NCBI GenBank assembly: GCA_900095095.1
Contig: FMBT01000250.1
Coordinates: forward strand, 1-24,142
DNA length: 24,142 bases
Direction of reading: 5' to 3'
DNA from: Fragilariopsis cylindrus CCMP1102
Lineage: Eukaryota; Bacillariophyta; Bacillariophyceae; Bacillariales; Bacillariaceae
A model generated the notes under the pieces. It had not been told where the DNA came from and did not search any database. It saw only the letters and a list, made by a program, of their open reading frames with translations. How positions within the stretch are numbered: position 1 is the first letter of the stretch; each line of letters starts with the position of its first letter. A program made the translations under genes and the position numbers. Of the stretch, positions 17,696 through 24,142 are shown piece by piece.

Positions 17696-18271
17696 TCAGC
17701 CCCATGCCTGCTGTAGGCTATAGTGAATGACTAGTTCACCGCGGCGGGAAAAACATTCATTTAGGTCCCCTACTAATTCTTCTGGTCCTGGACAAAAGGC
17801 GGCTTGGAGATAAAGAAACAATGAATCTCCTACTGTAAGTGTAAAACTTTTCGGAGAAAGGCGTAGACTGATGCAAAGCGTTGATCAGCTGATATTTGGA
17901 ATTTAGTCTTTTTCAATATAGGAGCAGACCCAACAGAAACGAAATGAACCTTGATTTTTTCAACTGATGGTGGTTTCTTTTTCTTCTCCACATCGATCGA
18001 CGCTAACGTCAACGACGATGGCATCGTACCGGTACGTACTGTGTTGTTTGGTTGTGAAGATTCGTCGTGATATACAGTACCGTATCCCGTCCGCGTTGTC
18101 TCCGTCGTTGTTGTTCCGTTACTTGCTGTATTAATCTGAAATATAGGACCGGCATGGATGCGTCTAATCACAAATCATAAAATATTTGTAATTAGCCAGC
18201 ATTCGAAGATACTGCATTATTTCATACAGTATTTCATATTTGCCTACCGTATGCTCGAATAATGCACGCAT
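17696..18271 (-). CDS. ATG12: Ubiquitin-like autophagy protein ATG12, two exons, one frame break
   Basis: ATG12 is conjugated through its C-terminal glycine to ATG5, and the conjugate promotes ATG8 lipidation during autophagosome formation. Exon 2 (18135-17696) encodes a Ser/Thr-rich stretch, then the ubiquitin-like fold: VEKIKVHFVSVGSAPILKKT, FQISADQRFASVYAFLRKVL, and in a second frame GDSLFLYLQAAFCPGPEELV and VIHYSLQQAWG. The terminal Trp-Gly is the conjugation end. The two frames meet at about 17833-17850, where the first hits a TAG; a one-base step back gives LHLQVGDSLF. No GT-AG intron repairs it. An upstream exon is proposed at 18271-18248 (MRALFEHT), with a 112-bp intron (donor GTAGGC, acceptor TTTCAG), because exon 2 has no suitable ATG. 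The total is about 154 residues. The family call is firm; exon 1 is tentative. Confidence 0.9.
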
Positions 18272-18876
18272 GATGCCTAAAGATTTAGCGCGCGTAAAAA
18301 AATGATATCGAGGAGATTTATTAAGAATAAATAAATGATATCTGCAGTATGTATAAGGTCTTGGCTGTGAATAGGAATTGTGACTATAATTTTAGTTAGA
18401 ATCAGAGTTACATCTCTGCACTCATCCACTGTGATTTTCGGTCTCTTGTAATTGAAAAGAGAGGACCAGCCATTGTGTGTGGTATGAGATTTTGTGGGAC
18501 ATTTAACACCTTGATAAGGCAGAACTGTAGCATTGAACAATAATTTATATATAACCAGTACCAGCTACCACCCAACAAACAAGGGTGTGCTTGTGAAGCT
18601 TGATTTATGAGATCTGCACCTACAGAAAAGTGATACATGCACTATAAAATTCAGAATCTCCCATCAGTTCTAAAATTTTTGTGCTGTATTGACCATCAAG
18701 ATGAGTGGAAATTCACTTAATTGTATTTCTAGTGAATGCTCAAGAGTAGTGGCTAGTTGATTGATATTATTTCTGGAACAAATTTGACATAGAAACTGAT
18801 GATTTAATTCTTTAATTCTTTATGTCAAGAGTAGGTTGGATATATAACATCGATACGGTATGGGGACAACTCTTTT
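18272..18876. other. Intergenic region between ATG12 and RPC1
   Basis: The interval holds the promoter side of ATG12 and the 3' side of RPC1. Short minus-strand frames at 18277-18638 lack any recognisable domain. GCGCGCG occurs near 18288, beside the proposed ATG12 start. I found no tRNA-like B box or snRNA-like sequence. Confidence 0.4.
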
Positions 18877-21800
18877 TTACGCTTTGTTGCATTTCCAGTG
18901 CATGCTGGGAAGACCTGTTCCGATTGGAATTGGAGTCCCCATGATGATACATTCACTGACACCTACAATTTCGTCGCTTCTTCCATGTACGGCGGCGTCG
19001 AACAAGTGATCAGTTGTCTTTGTGATTGGCGATGAGAAAATTTATGGGAGAAGGCAATGGGGGGGGGGGGGTGAGAAATGAATATGGATAAATTAATTCA
19101 AGCCGCGCAAATTTCGAAGGAACGAAGACGCATATAATGGCGCCATTTGTATGAAATTAGAAGAAATAATAGAAATAAACGTCTTGCTACACACCTTTTC
19201 GAAAGAAGCTAACATCAGCACACTTTCTCGCATTTTGGAAACTCCAAATCTTGTGATACCGAGCACTTCTCCTTTAAATGTCATCACATCGGAAAGCAAC
19301 AGCATATGTCTGGCATCAATACCAATTCCATATGCTCCCATGATGTAAGATATTTCAGACGAAATTTGAGTACGTGCGGCTTCGACTCCAAGGACTTTCT
19401 CGACCTCAAGAACATGATTAGTCCAAGTGTGATTCCCGTCTATACCTGGGCTTCCCTGTGAACGAAATAATTAAATCAACGGAATCGCGGCATTCATTCA
19501 AAAATAGATTGTAATAGAAGGCAATATTTCAAAAGAGGTAAGACACAAAATACAAAATGGCGCCTGATCAAATTGAACCAAAGGTAGAACAAATAGATTT
19601 CACTAAATATAGACATTCGTACCATCACGTCTTGAAGGCCATAGCCTTCTACAAGGAGATTATATGATTGTTTCCCATCCTTATCAGTCTCATTGATAAC
19701 GGCACGATTTACTGAAGGAATGCCTTGAACAATGACTTTGGGAAGTATCGTCTTAAGTTCTTGCATGCAAAAGTACGTTGAGCCCTTATTATCAGATGGA
19801 ATGTAAATACGCAGTTTATTGTTACAACCTCGTTTAATTTTAACATTGACGTCCTTGAGCATCCGCAAAATCGCGGGTCGTGTGACTCCCCTAGAGCCGC
19901 GTAAAATAGACATTCTTACGCTTTCTGAATCCACGTTAAGTTTGAGGAGGTCAATTGCGTCTAACAAGAAGAAGAAAAAATTCTATTAGTTAAAGAAAAA
20001 GAGGAGGAACATGTAACACCAATCTAACCGAGAGGACTTACCCATATCAAGTTCAATACTTATGTAGCAAGCATGTGAGCCAAAAACTTCCTTGATATAC
20101 CTAGAAACTTCTCCCAATGTGGTTTTCTCGATCCCGGCTTTTACAACACGAGCAGCAATCTTATTATCGTCTTGCTCTAACTTGGCAGTAATGATGGGAG
20201 TTGAAATAAGCTTCGAAGCATTGATGATTTCTTTCAGCCGAGGGACTCCGAGAGTCACGTTCATTGAACTGATCCCAGAAAAGTGAAAAGTCTTTAGCGT
20301 CATTTGGGTACCAGGCTCACTAATACTCTGTGCGCCAATAGCGCCAACAGCCTCACCTGGTTCAACGTAAGCTGCGGTGCATTTAGCAAGAGCTATGTCA
20401 AGAAATTTGTCAAGTTGGTGCAGCGTAAACCGACAAGAGTTCCAAGTCAAGGATGACAGGACCACTGTATTTTCCCCGATGTCGTTAATAAGACTTATTT
20501 GTTTTAGGGCCATAGATTCGAAGAATTCACTGATCTCCTTAAGGAATTCAGCCCCTTCGGGTAAGAGCAATTGGAATCTTTGTTCTCCCAACTTCAACTT
20601 GACAAGCGATCTCAATTTTTCTGGACCCAGTGTATCTTCGTCTCGACATGGTATATCCTCTCTGATTGTCGTGGACAGACGTACGAAGTCAACAGGGCGA
20701 TCGTTGTTTTCCATTTGATTTGGATTCAGTCCATCGTCTCCATAAACAAATTGAACTACTGTGTTCTCGCTGTTTCGAACTGTCTTGTCGTACTGCATTG
20801 ACAGATCTTCGAGAGCCTTCATAAGTCGTCGTGCCATATATCCAGTCTCAGCAGTTTTGACTGCAGTATCAACCAATCCTTCACGGCCACCCATAGCATG
20901 AAAGAAAAATTCTGTTGCTGTAAGTCCGGTATAGAATGAATTCGCGACGAATCCTTTTGCGGATGGCGTTAAGCTATTAATCTCAAAGTGAGGAAGAGTT
21001 CGGTCTACAAAGCCGTTTTGAATACGTAATCCACCAACAGCTTGCTGTCCTACACATGATATCATTTGAGAAATATTTAGGGGACTTCCTTTCGAACCAC
21101 AAGATGCCATAATACGAGGAGCGTTTGACCATGGTAATTGTTTCATTGCTTCTTGGCCTGCAGATTCTCGAAGTCTACCAAGGATTCCATTTAGGATCTC
21201 TTCTAAGCTTTGCAATAGATTACAACCTGGCCTCAGTTCAAGCTCCCCTTTCTCGTATAGATCAATGTTTGCTTCTGCTTTTTTGTATCCTTCCAACAAA
21301 ATTTCGTGCTTCGTTTTTTTCAGATCATCCGAAGGCGTGACATCGGAAATTCCGATAGAAAATCCGCGATGAGTGCCCATGTATCGCCCGCAAAATTTTG
21401 CCCAGCGATCTAGTAAGTTTGCACTTTTGAGTGCACCATAATCACGTAGAACAACATAAATTAAGCCTGTCTTACTGCCGTCACCTATTGTTTTCTTTGC
21501 AATATTTCCAGATACCAGTTCTTACGACGGCGACAACAGCAACAACATGATTATAACAATTGTAAGCTTGCAGCTAAAGTAATATTTTTGACACACATAA
21601 AGCACACAACATACACACACAGACCAAGAAAAAAATAATCAGGCAAATTCAACTCTTACCTCCACTTCGAAAAGCAACCCAACCATCGTTTTTACAAAAG
21701 TGTTTATTGCCTATGTAATTCTTTTCTTTCGTCTCAAAACTAACTGAGATTCTTGTGTCTTTGTTTGGACAGAGCATTGTGCTGAACACCTGTTTTCCTG

Positions 21801-23755
21801 TCCATAGCTGAATAGGTTTGACCATAGTAGGTGGTGGGATATCGATCTGCTCTTCGGCGTCGCTAAAGTACGTAACAAGATTACAAAATTGTTCATAAGT
21901 AAAGAATTGATCATTCTGCGTCAAAATATACGAAGCACTTAAAAAATCCTGACTTGCGGCCACGAGAGGCTCCCCGTTGCGTGGTGTAGTAAGATTGTTA
22001 TGGACACCCATAAGTAGATTTGCCTCGGCACGAGCTTCTTCAGTTTGAGGTAAATGCATATTCATTTCATCGCCATCAAAATCGGCATTATAAGGGGCAC
22101 AAACGCACGTATTAAATCGGAATGTTCTCCACTCCATGACCTTTGCTCTATGTGCCATGATTGAAACCTTGTGAAGAGAAGGCTGTCGATTAAATAGAAC
22201 GACATCTCCATCTTCCATGTGCCGTTCGACTACGTCGCCATCCCTGAGACTCCGCGCTATCTTTTCTCTATCACCAAAAGCGAGAGACTTCACGAACCCT
22301 TGAGCATCTCCCATGCGAATTAGATTCGCTCCAGGATGTACATTTGGACCATTTCTAACTCTTTCTTGTAATTTCTTTTTGTTATATCTTGAGACTCGTT
22401 CTAATCAATAAAGAAAACAGAACAAGGTGTTAGATAAATAACGACATCAAACAATATTTAAAAGGCGTCAATTTTTGAAGCGAATTGAAAGACTAAAGAA
22501 TCTTACCGGGATAAGTCATGGTCATCGCACACTTCATCGGAACTCCTACTTCGTTCACTCGTAAGTTTGGATCAGGAGATATCACTGTACGCGCCGAAAA
22601 GTCGACACGCTTTCCGCTTAGATTTCCTCTAAATCTTCCTTGTTTCCCCTTGAGGCGCTGACACAAACCACGCATTGGTTTTGAGCCAATAGGTCTTTGA
22701 ATACCGGGAGTTTCGCCATTGAAATACTGAGCTACTTGCACTTGTAGGAAATCCCATTCTTCCATAATGGTACGAGTATGTGGTCCTTTGGTCAAAGCCA
22801 CCTCAAGAGCTACATTGATGTCTAGAATTTCCTGTAATTTCACGGTCAGATCATCTTCATTTGATCCTCCTCCGAACTCCATCTTTACGCTCGGTCGAAT
22901 CGGGACAGGCGGGACCAATATGCATTCTAATATCAAATTTTCTGGTCTACCAATTAACGGATCCACCCACATAACCTCACAGTCTTCGTCCGGAATACGT
23001 TTGAAAATTTCTAATACTTTAGTTGGTAGCAAATCATCAACTGGTGGGTTCGTCCCATTCATTACTGAGATCAAGTCCTTATTGTGTTCCATAGCTATAT
23101 CTAAATTACCCATTAATTGATCCAATTCATCTCCTGAGTGTCGGCCCTTAAATTTTTCGTGAAGAATCTTTAGAGTTGGAGCTCCCGTAATCTTCTTAAC
23201 AGTCCCATTGACAGCTCCACAATATGGGCATTGCTTTGATTTTTTACACTTGTCAATGACCTTTTTTAACGTTGCCGATTTAGCCAAGACATCTGTCTGA
23301 GGGTTTCTCATTTTCCTTAAGTATTGATCACGTTCTGAGTTATCCAACATAACTCTAGAACAAGACTTACAAACACACTGCAAGATTCGAAGAATGTGCC
23401 GAATGTATCCAATATGGAAGACTGGCAATGCTAATCGAATATATCCAAAATGCCCAGCACAATCAACTAACTTCCTCTTACAAGTAGCGCAAGTAGATAT
23501 CTTATCAGACACACCTAAACGCGGGTCCAAGCATCCACCGGGTGCTGGATTTCTCGAAGGCATAGAGAAGAGTTCACGAGATGTAACTTGGAATTCTGCA
23601 AGACGTTGCATCTCCGATGATGATAAAAGACCAAATTGGATACTTGCAATCTTTTTGGGGGCGAGGTCTCCTTTGATCAAGCGTTTTCGACCGATAGTTG
23701 GTGTATCATCGTCATCAGCGCCATGCATCCATAAGCTTCCTGGGCCTGATGCCAT
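18877..23755 (-). CDS. POLR3A: DNA-directed RNA polymerase III largest subunit (RPC1/POLR3A)
   Basis: This is the largest catalytic subunit of RNA polymerase III, which makes tRNA, 5S rRNA and other small RNAs. Six exons: 23755-22507, 22400-21660, 21520-20042, 19960-19623, 19455-19195 and 19017-18877. Introns are 106, 139, 81, 167 and 177 bp with donors GTAAGA, GTAAGA, GTAAGT, GTACGA and GTGTGT. All junctions keep frame and the sum is 4,209 nt (1,402 residues, against 1,390 in human). The N-terminal zinc site is [23 protein letters not shown] and CPYCG follow. The catalytic motif is [10 protein letters not shown]. Bridge-helix sequence is [17 protein letters not shown], and the trigger-loop region is [17 protein letters not shown]. 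The C-terminus ([17 protein letters not shown]) matches Pol III and lacks the heptad tail of Pol II. No frame break is seen. Confidence 0.97.
19059..19071. repeat. 13-base G run in RPC1 intron 5
   Basis: On the coding (minus) strand this is a C run about 40 bases upstream of the acceptor CACAAAG, within the pyrimidine-rich part of the intron. Its length may be imprecise because it is a homopolymer. Confidence 0.9.
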
Positions 23756-24142
23756 TTTAATAATATTTTATAATTTCCTTTTAATTTTGCTTTGTTGGGG
23801 TGGGGATGTTGATAGAAATTCGAATGTAGCAGAATCAGAATCAGCAATTAGCAATTAGCAATTAGCAATTAGCAATCTTCGTAATATCCAGCGATCTCGG
23901 GGATTATCTTGAACACCAACTTGACTTTTTATGTGAGATGCGATGAATAATTTTATGAATGTTGCGTGGATTGATTTGAACATTTGTCATAGCTTTGATG
24001 TGTGATTTCTTGATTCTTGATCATTCATCATTCATCATTGTGTGGTAAAACGGTCTGTACCTATTTCCTTTTCTAACAAAAGTAGAAAAACTAATTCGAG
24101 ATTGATTTTGTTAATTACTTCCTCCGGGCAACGCTAAACGCG
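23756..24142. promoter_or_regulatory. Upstream region of RPC1
   Basis: The minus-strand leader reads ATATTATTAAAATG into the RPC1 start. A heptamer repeat, AGCAATT, occurs about five times in tandem at 23843-23876, roughly 90 bases upstream. No other gene is visible to the window end. Confidence 0.4.
23843..23876. repeat. (AGCAATT)n tandem repeat
   Basis: Four full copies and one partial copy lie in the region upstream of RPC1. Confidence 0.95.

Noticed and set aside
17830-17850. Canonical -1 programmed frameshift signal in ATG12
   Set aside because: The sequence before the TAG (AAA GTT TTA CAC TTA CAG) has no X XXY YYZ slippery heptamer at the junction, and I could not identify a convincing downstream structure. 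It is kept only as a frame-break finding.
18277-18638. Two short minus-strand frames between ATG12 and RPC1
   Set aside because: They have no conserved features and overlap the probable ATG12 5' region.
20092-20801. Plus-strand frames antisense to RPC1
   Set aside because: The minus strand carries strongly conserved polymerase sequence; the plus frames show no domain.
23394-23858. 154-codon plus-strand frame over the RPC1 start
   Set aside because: It is antisense to the conserved zinc-binding N-terminus of RPC1 and shows no recognisable family.

Overview
This is a nuclear window from a eukaryote, most likely an ochrophyte alga and probably a diatom. Genes carry short GT-AG introns (about 80-180 bp) with donors such as GTAAGA, GTACGT and GTGAGT. 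Intergenic DNA is AT-rich and full of microsatellites. The EPSP synthase has a secretory signal ending in an AAF motif, which resembles the bipartite plastid-targeting presequence of algae with secondary red plastids. There are no operons; genes are separate on both strands.

Region 1 (1-4071) is repeat-rich. It holds a 528-bp foldback element, an array of hairpin units around GGTACC, a second foldback at 3586-3740, and two diverged copies of a dispersed repeat (553-1113 and 3511-3890), each interrupted by a different insertion. Between these copies lies a minus-strand S41-type peptidase gene with a signal peptide and a hydrophobic C-terminal tail. Its frame is broken twice, and an inverted 58-bp copy of its signal-peptide segment lies just upstream.

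Region 2 (4072-11484) holds plastid-type EPSP synthase (+), TCF25/Rqc1-like (-), RFC3 clamp-loader subunit (+) and a four-helix Tim17/22/23-like membrane protein (+). TCF25 and RFC3 are divergent and share a promoter region with an E2F-like site. Region 3 (12263-18271) holds FAM32A-like (-), a Sec6/EXOC3-like exocyst gene (+), an SRRM1-like PWI/RS splicing factor (+) and ATG12 (-). Region 4 (18877-23755) holds a complete six-exon gene for the largest subunit of RNA polymerase III (RPC1/POLR3A) (-).

The genes are mostly housekeeping: shikimate pathway, replication, Pol III transcription, splicing, exocytosis, autophagy and ribosome quality control. No shared pathway is evident. The most unusual feature is the distribution of frame breaks. 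EPSPS, RFC3 and RPC1 (about 6.9 kb of exon) are intact, as are the small FAM32A-like and Tim-like genes. The S41 peptidase, TCF25, Sec6, SRRM1 and ATG12 genes each need at least one 1-base-type frame change to join recognisable parts. In ATG12 conserved sequence lies on both sides and no intron fits. Consensus indels, true mutations and recoding cannot be told apart from this sequence alone. I did not find an obviously new multi-gene system.
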